This document shows positions 1 through 6,854 of a DNA stretch of 9,590 nt, in pieces. Both the position numbers and the translations under genes were made by a program. The DNA is from UMGS1889 sp964540575 (GTDB lineage: Bacteria > Bacillota > Clostridia > Oscillospirales > Ruminococcaceae), in NCBI GenBank assembly GCA_964540575.1, contig CAZINI010000080.1, positions 1 through 9,590 of the forward strand. The letters are read 5' to 3'. Under the pieces are notes generated by a model. The model saw only the letters and a list, made by a program, of their open reading frames with translations, made no database searches and was not told the origin of the DNA. How positions within the stretch are numbered: position 1 is the first letter of the stretch; the number at the start of each line of letters is the position of its first letter.

Positions 1-29
1 TATCACAAAAATCCCGTAATTTCAATAGT

Positions 30-53
30 GTAACCGGTAAAGTAACCGGTTTT
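30..53. promoter_or_regulatory. Upstream operator block (O1), LacI-type
   Basis: Two CCGG-centred boxes lie 12 bp apart: GTAACCGGTAAA (30-41) and GTAACCGGTTTT (42-53). Read on the opposite strand, the block matches the downstream block at 157-180 in 22 of 24 positions, so the two are inverted copies flanking the promoter. A centre-CG palindrome of the form GTAACCGGTTAC is typical of LacI-family sugar repressors. The repressor itself is not in the window, so its identity is inferred. This block lies about 65 bp upstream of the -35 element, where it is more likely to act as an auxiliary operator than as the main repression site. Confidence 0.75.
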
Positions 54-116
54 GTGAAATGCGTACAAAATATAAAAATATATTTGAACATTTTCAATGA
101 AGATGAAAAAATGCTA

Positions 117-145
117 TTGACATACGGCGATATTCGGGTTATACT
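117..145 (+). promoter_or_regulatory. Sigma-A promoter of the sugar operon
   Basis: A perfect -35 box TTGACA (117-122) is followed by a 17-bp spacer and the -10 box TATACT (140-145). Transcription should start near 151-153, giving a 5' untranslated region of about 62 nt before the binding-protein gene. The start point coincides with the left edge of the downstream operator, so a bound repressor would block initiation or promoter clearance. No convincing catabolite-control (cre) site was found nearby. Confidence 0.85.
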
Positions 146-152
146 TTAAGCA

Positions 153-180
153 TAAAGTAACCGGTTACTTTACCGGTTAC
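153..180. promoter_or_regulatory. Start-site operator block (O2), LacI-type
   Basis: The core GTAACCGGTTAC (157-168) sits inside a perfect 20-bp palindrome spanning 153-172. A second overlapping box, TTTACCGGTTAC, follows at 169-180 with its CCGG centre 12 bp downstream. The block starts at about +1 of the predicted transcript. This is the classic position for repression by a LacI-family dimer, with the incoming sugar or a derivative as probable inducer. The palindrome would also be present at the extreme 5' end of the mRNA and could fold there. Confidence 0.85.
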
Positions 181-214
181 GAAACAGGATTTAATTAACG
201 AAAGGAGCAGGAGT

Positions 215-1546
215 ATGAAGAAAGCAATATCGGCGGGAATTTCCGCATTGCTGCTTGCAGGGTGCCTGAGCGGCTGCGGCAAAAGCGAAATTCAGCCCGG
301 GGATGTCATCGGTTTTGATGAGGGCGAGATACTTGTAAGTATGTGGGTGCATACCATTGAGGATACTCCCGAGGGCGAGGCATATAAAAAATCAGTTGAA
401 ACATTCAATGAGAATTTCAACGGCAAATATTTTGCAAATGTGGAGTTTATCCCGAGAAACGACAGCGGCGGAGGATATTCCGATAAAATAAATGCGTCCG
501 TTATGTCGGGTGACCTGCCCGACGTTATCACAGTGGACGGTCCCAACGTTTCTGCATATGCAGCAAACGGCATTATACAGCCCCTTGCAGAGCTAACAGA
601 CGAGGAAAAGAGCCGCTATCTTGATTCCATAATCGAACAGGGAACGGTAAATGGAAAGCTGTATGCATTGGGTGCAATGGAGTCAAGCGTGGGACTTTAT
701 TACAACAAGGCAATTCTTGCCGAAGCGGGAATTGAAGTACCCGCACCCGATGACCCCTGGACATGGACGGAATTTTCCGAAATACTTGAAAAGCTAAAGC
801 CAATCATGGCAGAGAAAAACGGTTATCCTCTTGATATGACCTTTCCTGTCGGCGAGGCGAGCATTTACTATTACGCTCCTTTTGTATGGTCGGGCGGTGC
901 GGACCTTGTAAGCGAAAGCGGACTTGAGGTAAGCGGTTACTTTAATTCCGAGCCTGTTGCAAATGCGATGCAGTATTTCCGCAGTATGGTCGAAAACAAA
1001 TATATGTCCGCTGCACCTATCGAAAAGCTTTTTGAAAGCGGCAGAGCAGCATTCAAATTCGACGGTGCATGGGAGGTAAATACTATTTATCAGAGTTATC
1101 CCGACATTGACCTTGGCGTTGCACCCTATGTTGTAAGCGATAACTGGGACGGCGAAAGATACACTCCCACAGGCTCATGGGCGTATGCGGCAACTTCAAA
1201 GGCGAAGAACATCGAAGCTGCCACAGAGCTTGTAAAATGGATGAGCAACGAGGAAAGCGGACTTCTACTATACGAGCTTACAAAGAGCCTGCCCTCGACT
1301 TATGGGGCATACGACAAGATCGACGTTTTCACCGAGGACGAAAATTACCGTCATCTTTATGAGCAGCTTCGTGATTACGGACATCCCCGACCCAAGACAC
1401 CTGTTTATCCGCAGGTAAGCACCTCTTTCCAGCAGGCACTTGAAAGCATTGCACTCAGCGGCAAGGACGCACAGAGTGAATTGGATAAATCTACAGAAAG
1501 GATAAACGCTAAGCTGGAGCGTTATGCAAGAGAAAATGAAGAGTAA
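215..1546 (+). CDS. Sugar-binding lipoprotein of ABC importer (SBP family 1)
   Basis: This 443-aa extracellular solute-binding protein captures the sugar and delivers it to the permease pair encoded next. It begins with a lipoprotein signal peptide: two lysines, a hydrophobic stretch (residues 4-16) and two lipobox candidates, LAGC ending at Cys17 and LSGC ending at Cys21. A bilobal family-1 binding fold follows, with the typical patterns GDLPDV and then a hydrophobic strand near residues 99-106, and a C-terminal PTGSWAYA segment. Length is normal for the family. The start is supported by AAAGGAG at 201-207, 7 nt upstream. The substrate cannot be read from the protein; sucrose or short fructo-oligosaccharides is inferred from the GH32 and fructokinase genes downstream. 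The end overlaps the first permease by 23 nt, which suggests translational coupling. Confidence 0.95.
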   Translation: MKKAISAGISALLLAGCLSGCGKSEIQPGDVIGFDEGEILVSMWVHTIEDTPEGEAYKKSVETFNENFNGKYFANVEFIPRNDSGGGYSDKINASVMSGDLPDVITVDGPNVSAYAANGIIQPLAELTDEEKSRYLDSIIEQGTVNGKLYALGAMESSVGLYYNKAILAEAGIEVPAPDDPWTWTEFSEILEKLKPIMAEKNGYPLDMTFPVGEASIYYYAPFVWSGGADLVSESGLEVSGYFNSEPVANAMQYFRSMVENKYMSAAPIEKLFESGRAAFKFDGAWEVNTIYQSYPDIDLGVAPYVVSDNWDGERYTPTGSWAYAATSKAKNIEAATELVKWMSNEESGLLLYELTKSLPSTYGAYDKIDVFTEDENYRHLYEQLRDYGHPRPKTPVYPQVSTSFQQALESIALSGKDAQSELDKSTERINAKLERYARENEE

Positions 1547-2426
1547 CAAGATAAATTCAATAATGGGTATGGCGTTTTTCGGTCCTGCACTTGTTTTGCT
1601 GACGCTGTTTTTATTCCTGCCCATGCTTTTAACGGTGATATTCAGCTTTACAGATTTCTTTGCACTTAATCCCGATCTTACACATTTTGTGGGATTGAAA
1701 AACTATTCCGATATTTTCAAGGACGAGCTGTTTACAACGGCATTTTGGAACACTATAAAATTCGTGCTGATAATCGTTCCCGCACAGACATTAGGTGCAC
1801 TTGGACTTGCACTTCTGATAAACAAGGCGACTGTTTGCAAGAAATATTTCAAGGTGGCGTTTTTCATTCCCGTTGTAATGTCCCTTGCGGTAGTTTCAAA
1901 CCTCTGGATGCAGATATACAGCCCCGAGGGAATACTGAACACAATGCTTGCACAGATAGGCATTGAAGCTCAGCCCTTTATTTACAGTTCGGAACAGGCT
2001 CTCCCGTCAATTGCAATAATGAGCGTTTGGCAGGGCGTTGGCTATCAGATGATAATCTTTTTAGGCGGCTTGCAGGCAATAAATCCTGCTTTGTATGAGG
2101 CTGCCGAAATGGACCATGCAAGTGCATGGCAGCAGTTCAAGGACATTACCTTACCCGAGCTGAAACCCCTTTGCGTTTTCGTTTTCATCACCGTTACAAT
2201 AGGTGCATTCCGAATGATAGTGCAGCCTATGGTAATGACAGGCGGCGGTCCTTCACATTCCACATACACCCTTGTTTACGACATTTATGAAACAGGTACG
2301 GTAAATTGGGAAATAGGACTTGCTTCGGCAATGGCTGTTATCTTTGTGATTTTTGTTATCATTCTGACAATTATCCAATCCGTTCTCACAAAGGATAAGG
2401 AGGCGAAGAGCAATGCGAAAAAATAG
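1524..2426 (+). CDS. Sugar ABC transporter permease, MalF/UgpA type
   Basis: This 300-aa inner-membrane protein is one half of the transport channel for the sugar caught by the upstream lipoprotein. It shows about six hydrophobic segments, the first near residues 16-43 and the last near 267-288. The cytoplasmic EAA loop, which docks onto the ATPase, is at residues 192-211 (EAAEMD through ITLP). At the position of the normally conserved loop glycine there is His198. The assigned start overlaps the binding-protein gene and has GGAG only 4 nt upstream. A second ATG at 1536, four codons in, is an equally possible start, which would shorten the protein by 4 residues. The gene overlaps the second permease by 14 nt. 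Confidence 0.94.
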   Translation: MQEKMKSNKINSIMGMAFFGPALVLLTLFLFLPMLLTVIFSFTDFFALNPDLTHFVGLKNYSDIFKDELFTTAFWNTIKFVLIIVPAQTLGALGLALLINKATVCKKYFKVAFFIPVVMSLAVVSNLWMQIYSPEGILNTMLAQIGIEAQPFIYSSEQALPSIAIMSVWQGVGYQMIIFLGGLQAINPALYEAAEMDHASAWQQFKDITLPELKPLCVFVFITVTIGAFRMIVQPMVMTGGGPSHSTYTLVYDIYETGTVNWEIGLASAMAVIFVIFVIILTIIQSVLTKDKEAKSNAKK

Positions 2427-3258
2427 TATCCCGAGGATAATTCTCACAGTAATTTTGTTTGTAATGTCACTGTTCTTCCTTTTCCCCGTAATATGGATGC
2501 TGGCAAATTCCTTCAAAACGGACGCTGCAATCACGGCGGATATGAACTCTCTGAGAGCCTTTATCCCGCCTGCTTTAAACGGCAGCTTCTTTGAGAATTA
2601 TGTTACCGTTATTAAGAACACCGATTTTATCCGATATATGCTGAACACGCTGTTCTATGCGGCGATACTTATTGTTGCAGGCATTATCGTAAACGGGCTT
2701 GCGGGATATGCTCTTGCAAAGATAAAATTCCCCTTTAGAGAACGCTGGGTGCTTATCATTATGATGCTGATGATAGTCCCCTCGGAAACCATTATTACAA
2801 TAAACTTCCTGTTTGTTGCAAAGATGGGACTTTTGAACACGGTATTCGGCTACATACTTCCGATGATAGTAAATCCCTTTAATATTTTCCTGTTCCGTCA
2901 GGTGTTTGTAAGCCTGCCCGACGATGTGTGGGAGGCTGCACAGCTTGACTATTGCAGTCCCGTGAAATACTTCTTTACAATGGTGCTGCCAATGTCAAAA
3001 ACAGTCGTGGCAACGGTAAGCGTATTCACATTTCTCGGTGTATGGAACGACTATCTCTGGCCATCGCTGGTATTCACTTCAAGCGATCTCTTAACTGCAC
3101 AGATAGGTCTTAACTCCATCACATCAAACGACAATACCACAATGGGACAGACCCTTGCAGTTATCACAATGATAACTATCCCCGTGATCATCATTTACGC
3201 TCTGTTCTCCAAGCAGATAGTCGAGGGCGTTGTATCAACCGGTTCCAAGGAGGGCTAA
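2413..3258 (+). CDS. Sugar ABC transporter permease, MalG/UgpE type
   Basis: This 281-aa membrane protein is the second half of the importer channel, pairing with the MalF-type permease just upstream. It has an N-terminal membrane helix near residues 9-31, then several more hydrophobic segments. The EAA loop is at residues 174-193 (EAAQLD through VLP), followed by the FLGVWNDYLWP pattern characteristic of MalG-type permeases. The usual glycine of the EAA loop is replaced by Tyr180. The start is well supported by AAGGAGG at 2397-2403, 9 nt upstream and inside the end of the first permease gene. Only 3 nt separate its stop from the ATPase start codon. Confidence 0.95.
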   Translation: MRKNSIPRIILTVILFVMSLFFLFPVIWMLANSFKTDAAITADMNSLRAFIPPALNGSFFENYVTVIKNTDFIRYMLNTLFYAAILIVAGIIVNGLAGYALAKIKFPFRERWVLIIMMLMIVPSETIITINFLFVAKMGLLNTVFGYILPMIVNPFNIFLFRQVFVSLPDDVWEAAQLDYCSPVKYFFTMVLPMSKTVVATVSVFTFLGVWNDYLWPSLVFTSSDLLTAQIGLNSITSNDNTTMGQTLAVITMITIPVIIIYALFSKQIVEGVVSTGSKEG

Positions 3259-3261
3259 AAT

Positions 3262-4356
3262 ATGAGCTTTATTGAATTTAAAAATATTGAAAAGCAGTAT
3301 CCGAATGCAGACAAAAAATCCGTTACCGATTTTAACCTTGAAATAAACGAGGGCGAGTTTATCGCATTTGTAGGTCCTTCCGGCTGCGGAAAATCTACCA
3401 CGCTCCGTATGATAGCAGGCTTTGAGGATATTACGGGCGGCGAGCTTTACATTGACGGAAAGAAAATGAACGACGTTCTTCCCCGTGACAGAGGAATTGC
3501 AATGGTATTCCAGAACTATGCACTTTATCCTCATATGACCGTTGAGAAAAATATCTCCTACGGTCTGAAAAATATGAAAGTCCCTGCGGACGAGATAAAG
3601 CGTAAGACCGATTGGGCGATAAACATTCTTGGCCTTGAAGAATACCGTAACAGAAAGCCGAAAAATCTTTCGGGCGGTCAGCGTCAGAGAGTTGCACTGG
3701 GCAGAGCGATCGTTAAAAATCAGAAGGTTTTCCTTATGGACGAACCGCTTTCGAACCTTGACGCAAAGCTTCGAGTAAGCATGAGAAACGAGATAAGCAA
3801 GCTGCACAGAGAGCTTGGCAGCACCACCATTTACGTCACTCACGATCAGGTGGAAGCTATGACAATGGCTGACCGTATCGTTATTATGAAAAACGGTGTT
3901 ATACAGCAGGTGGGCAAGCCTATGGAGCTGTATGAGCATCCCGCAAACAAATTCGTTGCAGGCTTTATCGGTTCTCCTCAAATGAATTTTTATAATGTTA
4001 CTCTCGTGGGCAACAAGGTGCTGTTTGAGGGCGGCGAAACTATGATTGTTCCCGGTTCGATACTCACAAAGCTGGACGGCAAGGACGGCGAGATGATAAT
4101 GGGTATCAGAGGAGAGGACATCAAGCTTGACCCTCAGAGCATTTCCGTATATGAAGCGGACAAAAAGAGTGCAGTTGTGGAGAATGCCGAGGTTATGGGA
4201 AATGAGAATAATCTGTATTTCACATTCGGCGGAAGTCAGACCATTGCGAGGGTATCAAAATATGAGATAAGCGGTGTCGGCGACAAGATAGATTTCGTTT
4301 TCAATCCCTCAAGAGTGCATTTCTTTGACAAGAATACGGAGGTTTGCTATGTCTGA
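3262..4356 (+). CDS. msmK: Sugar-importer ATPase, MsmK/UgpC/MalK family
   Basis: This 364-aa cytoplasmic ATPase powers the importer by binding the EAA loops of the two permeases. All motifs are intact: Walker A GPSGCGKST (38-46), Q-loop Gln84, signature LSGGQ (136-140), Walker B ending in Asp160-Glu161, D-loop SNLD and switch His194. Residues from about 235 onward form the C-terminal TOBE-type regulatory domain that separates this family from short ABC ATPases; total length is normal. AAGGAGGG at 3247-3254 supports the start. In many Firmicutes this ATPase is encoded elsewhere and shared between importers, whereas here it sits inside the operon. The symbol reflects family membership, and MalK or UgpC would be equally fair names. 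Confidence 0.94.
   Translation: MSFIEFKNIEKQYPNADKKSVTDFNLEINEGEFIAFVGPSGCGKSTTLRMIAGFEDITGGELYIDGKKMNDVLPRDRGIAMVFQNYALYPHMTVEKNISYGLKNMKVPADEIKRKTDWAINILGLEEYRNRKPKNLSGGQRQRVALGRAIVKNQKVFLMDEPLSNLDAKLRVSMRNEISKLHRELGSTTIYVTHDQVEAMTMADRIVIMKNGVIQQVGKPMELYEHPANKFVAGFIGSPQMNFYNVTLVGNKVLFEGGETMIVPGSILTKLDGKDGEMIMGIRGEDIKLDPQSISVYEADKKSAVVENAEVMGNENNLYFTFGGSQTIARVSKYEISGVGDKIDFVFNPSRVHFFDKNTEVCYV
4336..4342 (+). promoter_or_regulatory. Ribosome-binding site fixing the GH32 start
   Basis: ACGGAGG ends 6 nt before ATG 4349. No comparable site precedes the in-frame upstream ATG at 4325, so the later start is preferred. Confidence 0.8.
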
Positions 4357-5653
4357 TATTATTCGTCTTAAAGCCCCAAAAGGCTGGATAAATGACCCCA
4401 ACGGATTTATATTTTACAAGGGTGAATATCATCTTTTCTATCAGCATTTTCCTTATGCACCGCAGTGGGGAAGAATGCATTGGGGACACGCCGTAAGCAC
4501 CGACCTTGTACATTGGGAGCATAAGGATATTGCACTTTATCCCACAAAGAAAAATGACCGCAGTGGCTGCTTTTCGGGAAGTGCCGTTGAGCATAAGGGC
4601 AAGCTTCATATCTTCTACACAGGCGTTGATTACACCGAGGAAAACCCCGAAAATATCAATGCTTGCCTGAATGATGAATTCACCGCCGCACAGCTTTCAA
4701 TAACCTCCGAAAATGGTTATGATTTTGATAATATAAATGACAAATTCACCGTTATTCCTCCTATTGATGATAAAAATATCGGCTGCAAAAATCACACCCG
4801 TGACCCGAAGGTATGGCGTGGAAAAGATGCTTGGTATATGGTGCTGGGCAGCACCGCAAATAAAAAAGGACGTCTGCTTTTCTACAAAAGTACCGACCTT
4901 GCAAACTGGGAATATCTGAACTTTTCCGAGAAGGATAATATGGGCTGGATGTGGGAATGTCCCGACTATTTTGAAACGGACGGAAAGGGCGTTGTCGTAT
5001 TCTCACCAATGGGATTTTTAAAGGACGAAAAGCCTTATGACGCAGTTGCTATATGTGCTCTTGCAGATTTCACAGAGGAAACGGGAGATATGCACATTGC
5101 CGATGAATGGCAGCTTCTTGACTGCGGCGAGGATTTGTATGCACCTCAAAGCAATACCGACAAGGACGGACAGCGTGTTATAATTGCATGGGCAAGAATG
5201 CCCGAGCCGTTTGAGAAAAACAGAAGCGGAATGTTCTGTATCCCGAGGGTAGTTGAGGTGAAAAACGGGCATATATATTTTCGTCCTCACCCCAATGCAG
5301 CAGAGCTTTTTACAAGGAAAATATCCTCTCCCAATGAAGCAAGCGAGGGCGGTTATAAACTCAGTCTTGATATGAAAAACGGCGAGAAAATAAGCATCGG
5401 CGGATATAAGCTTTCAAGGAATAATGACCGAATAACAGCCGACCGTTCCAACGTTTTTGCGGGACATAACGAGATAAAATGCGTCTTTGAAACTCCCGAA
5501 ATAAAAGAGGGTTATCGCCTTGATATTTATGTTGATAAAAACCTTATCGAGGTGTACATCAACAACGGCGAGTATGTGCTGACAAATACGGTTTACGGCT
5601 TGACGGAAGAGATTTCCGCTGAAAATTATGAGCTGTATGCCGTTTCGGAATGA
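4349..5653 (+). CDS. Cytoplasmic GH32 beta-fructosidase (sucrose/FOS hydrolase)
   Basis: This 434-aa glycoside hydrolase family 32 enzyme cleaves terminal beta-fructosyl units from sucrose or fructo-oligosaccharides. The three catalytic motifs are present: nucleophile Asp16 in WINDPNG, transition-state stabiliser Asp152 in RDP, and acid/base Glu203 in the EC motif. Further family patterns include QHFP, WGRMHWGH and FSGSA. Residues 1 to about 310 make the five-bladed propeller, and the remainder the C-terminal beta-sandwich, with the DKNLIEVYINNGE strand pair near 396-408. There is no signal peptide, so it acts inside the cell. Because the operon imports by ABC transporter rather than a phosphotransferase system, the substrate is probably unphosphorylated, which argues against sucrose-6-phosphate hydrolase. 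The start overlaps the ATPase end by 8 nt. The N-terminus before the nucleophile is very short compared with many GH32 enzymes. Confidence 0.93.
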   Translation: MSDIIRLKAPKGWINDPNGFIFYKGEYHLFYQHFPYAPQWGRMHWGHAVSTDLVHWEHKDIALYPTKKNDRSGCFSGSAVEHKGKLHIFYTGVDYTEENPENINACLNDEFTAAQLSITSENGYDFDNINDKFTVIPPIDDKNIGCKNHTRDPKVWRGKDAWYMVLGSTANKKGRLLFYKSTDLANWEYLNFSEKDNMGWMWECPDYFETDGKGVVVFSPMGFLKDEKPYDAVAICALADFTEETGDMHIADEWQLLDCGEDLYAPQSNTDKDGQRVIIAWARMPEPFEKNRSGMFCIPRVVEVKNGHIYFRPHPNAAELFTRKISSPNEASEGGYKLSLDMKNGEKISIGGYKLSRNNDRITADRSNVFAGHNEIKCVFETPEIKEGYRLDIYVDKNLIEVYINNGEYVLTNTVYGLTEEISAENYELYAVSE

Positions 5654-5663
5654 GGTGCTTTGA

Positions 5664-6620
5664 ATGAAAAAATATGATGTTGCGGCACTTGGTGAGCTGC
5701 TTATCGATTTCACCGAAAACGGCATAAGCTTACAGGGAAATCCCATATTTGAAGCCAATCCCGGCGGTGCACCCTGCAATGTTCTTGCAATGCTGCAAAA
5801 GCTTGGGAAGAAAACCGCATTTATCGGCAAGGTGGGAAAGGATATTTTCGGAAAACAGCTTACCGAAGTCGTAAAATCAGCGGGAATTGACGTTACAAAT
5901 CTTGTGACGGACAGCAGCGTTCCCACTACTCTTGCGTTTGTTCACACACTTCCGGGCGGTGACAGAGAGTTCAGCTTTATTCGTGAACCCGGTGCCGATA
6001 TGATGCTCAGAAAAGAAGAGATAGACGTGGAAATTCTCAGATCAGCAAAAATATTTCACTTCGGCACACTTTCATCAACACACGAGGGTGTGCGTGAAGC
6101 TACACGATATGGGGTAGATATTGCCAAGGAAAGCGGTGCACTCATTTCCTTTGACCCAAATCTCCGTCCGCCCTTGTGGAACTCAATTGAGGACGCAAGG
6201 CGTGAGATAGAATTCGGTCTTGAAAAATGCGATATTCTGAAAATCTCCGATAATGAAATAGAATTTATGACGGGACTTACCGATTATGACAAGGCTGTAC
6301 GGGGACTTATGGAGAAGCACAATATAAAGCTTGCCTTTGCTACTCTCGGCAAAAACGGCAGCCGTGCATATTACGGGGACATCAAAGCGGAGTGCGGAGT
6401 GTTCAAGGTCGATACCATTGAAACTACCGGTGCAGGAGATACATTCTGCGGAAGTGCATTAAATTTTATCCTTGAACACGATATAAACCATCTTACGGAG
6501 AATGACCTGACAGAGCTTCTGACCTTTGCAAACGCATCGGCAGCTATCATCACAACACGCCGAGGTGCATTGAAGGTTATGCCCGAAAAGGAAGAAATAC
6601 TTGAACTTATCGGGAGATGA
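5664..6620 (+). CDS. Fructokinase, PfkB/ribokinase family
   Basis: This 318-aa cytoplasmic sugar kinase transfers phosphate from ATP to a sugar. Fructose to fructose 6-phosphate is the natural reading because it directly follows the GH32 gene. The family signatures are clear: the N-terminal GELLIDF strand (10-16), the Gly34-Gly35 sugar-lid motif followed by APCNV, and the C-terminal signature DTIETTGAGDTF (250-261) with catalytic base Asp259 in the anion hole. Length is normal. The gene begins 10 nt after the GH32 stop, with a modest AGGTG site at 5653-5657 that overlaps that stop codon. A different PfkB substrate cannot be excluded from sequence alone, but operon context strongly favours fructose. 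This is the last clear gene of the sugar operon. Confidence 0.92.
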   Translation: MKKYDVAALGELLIDFTENGISLQGNPIFEANPGGAPCNVLAMLQKLGKKTAFIGKVGKDIFGKQLTEVVKSAGIDVTNLVTDSSVPTTLAFVHTLPGGDREFSFIREPGADMMLRKEEIDVEILRSAKIFHFGTLSSTHEGVREATRYGVDIAKESGALISFDPNLRPPLWNSIEDARREIEFGLEKCDILKISDNEIEFMTGLTDYDKAVRGLMEKHNIKLAFATLGKNGSRAYYGDIKAECGVFKVDTIETTGAGDTFCGSALNFILEHDINHLTENDLTELLTFANASAAIITTRRGALKVMPEKEEILELIGR

Positions 6621-6624
6621 TATT

Positions 6625-6663
6625 ATGAAGAATAATGTTGATTTTTCTGATTTTTGGATCTAA
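6625..6663 (+). CDS. Possible 12-codon ORF after the fructokinase gene
   Basis: An ATG 4 nt after the fructokinase stop opens a 12-residue frame, MKNNVDFSDFWI. GGGAG at 6612-6616 lies 8 nt upstream, a plausible ribosome site. It is too short to assign by homology and could be chance, a tiny peptide, or the stub of a lost downstream gene. The sequence after it becomes strongly AT-rich. Confidence 0.25.
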   Translation: MKNNVDFSDFWI

Positions 6664-6702
6664 AATATTCATTAATTATATTATAAGAATTAACAATATT
6701 TT
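6662..6702 (+). terminator. AT-only inverted repeat, possible weak terminator of the sugar operon
   Basis: AAAATATT (6662-6669) pairs with AATATTTT (6695-6702). Inside it TTAATT (6672-6677) pairs with AATTAA (6688-6693), leaving a 10-nt loop. One more T follows (6703). The stem lacks G-C pairs, so as an intrinsic terminator it would be weak. No better terminator is visible between the kinase and the next promoter, and AT-rich chance pairing is a real alternative. Confidence 0.3.
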
Positions 6703-6714
6703 TGACAAGCCATA

Positions 6715-6743
6715 TTGACAAGAAAAATTTTCTGTGATATAAT
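6715..6743 (+). promoter_or_regulatory. Consensus sigma-A promoter of the leader/exporter unit
   Basis: TTGACA (6715-6720), a 17-bp spacer and TATAAT (6738-6743) form a perfect consensus promoter. TG at 6735-6736 adds an extended -10 element. The start site should be near 6750. Another TTGACA at 6702-6707 has no matching -10 box. No operator-like palindrome overlaps this promoter, so control is more likely exerted in the transcribed leader than at initiation. Confidence 0.9.
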
Positions 6744-6759
6744 GCAAATACGATTTTTA

Positions 6760-6837
6760 TGAAAGGAGGCTTCACAATGATATTAGCAAACAGATACACA
6801 GTTAAGAATTTACACAGAAGAGAAGCCTGTCCTTTCG
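6760..6837 (+). promoter_or_regulatory. RNA stem sequestering the small ORF's ribosome-binding site
   Basis: GAAAGGAGGCTTC (6761-6773) can pair over 13 bp with GAAGCCT (6822-6828) plus CCTTTC (6831-6836), with only G6829-U6830 bulged. U6760-G6837 can add a wobble pair. The 5' strand contains the whole Shine-Dalgarno AAAGGAGG (6762-6769), and the 3' strand is codons 16-20 of the ORF. A ribosome that has entered would melt the stem, so translation would be self-reinforcing. Pairing is worked out by hand; no energy was computed. Confidence 0.6.
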
Positions 6838-6854
6838 GAGTAATGCTGCGTTGA
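6777..6854 (+). CDS. 25-codon small ORF, candidate leader peptide
   Basis: The frame runs from ATG 6777 to TGA 6852-6854 and encodes a basic 25-residue peptide beginning MILANRYTVK and ending ACPFGVMLR. It has one acidic residue (Glu16) against six Arg, Lys or His residues, and a single Cys18. The ribosome site AAAGGAGG (6762-6769) is near-perfect, with 7-nt spacing, and the frame lies 26 nt after the predicted transcript start. I do not recognise the peptide. No hydrophobic membrane helix and no run of one regulatory amino acid is present, so a classical amino-acid attenuator is unlikely. Position before a terminator and a transporter operon favours a leader peptide; a free-standing small protein is the main alternative. 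Confidence 0.6.
   Translation: MILANRYTVKNLHRREACPFGVMLR

Noticed and set aside
54..69. Possible catabolite-control (cre) site around the CG at 62-63
   Set aside because: Aligned on the CG, several conserved cre positions fail, including the left TG and one of the As, so the match is no better than chance.
935..944. GGTTACTTTA inside the binding-protein gene, identical to part of the start-site operator
   Set aside because: Only half of the palindrome is present, and it is ordinary coding sequence (Gly-Tyr-Phe) far from any promoter.
3237..3244. AACCGGTT palindrome at the end of the second permease gene
   Set aside because: It lacks the outer GT/AC of the operators, encodes Thr-Gly in frame, and no promoter lies next to it.
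3235..3981. 248-codon open frame on the minus strand
   Set aside because: It lies fully antisense to the importer ATPase, shows no recognisable domain, and reflects the codon use of the real gene.
4325..4348. Longer upstream start for the GH32 enzyme
   Set aside because: The eight extra residues lie within the ATPase gene end and lack a ribosome site; ACGGAGG fits ATG 4349.
5414..5926. 170-codon open frame on the minus strand
   Set aside because: It spans the antisense of the GH32 end and fructokinase start and has no recognisable domain; both sense genes are clear.
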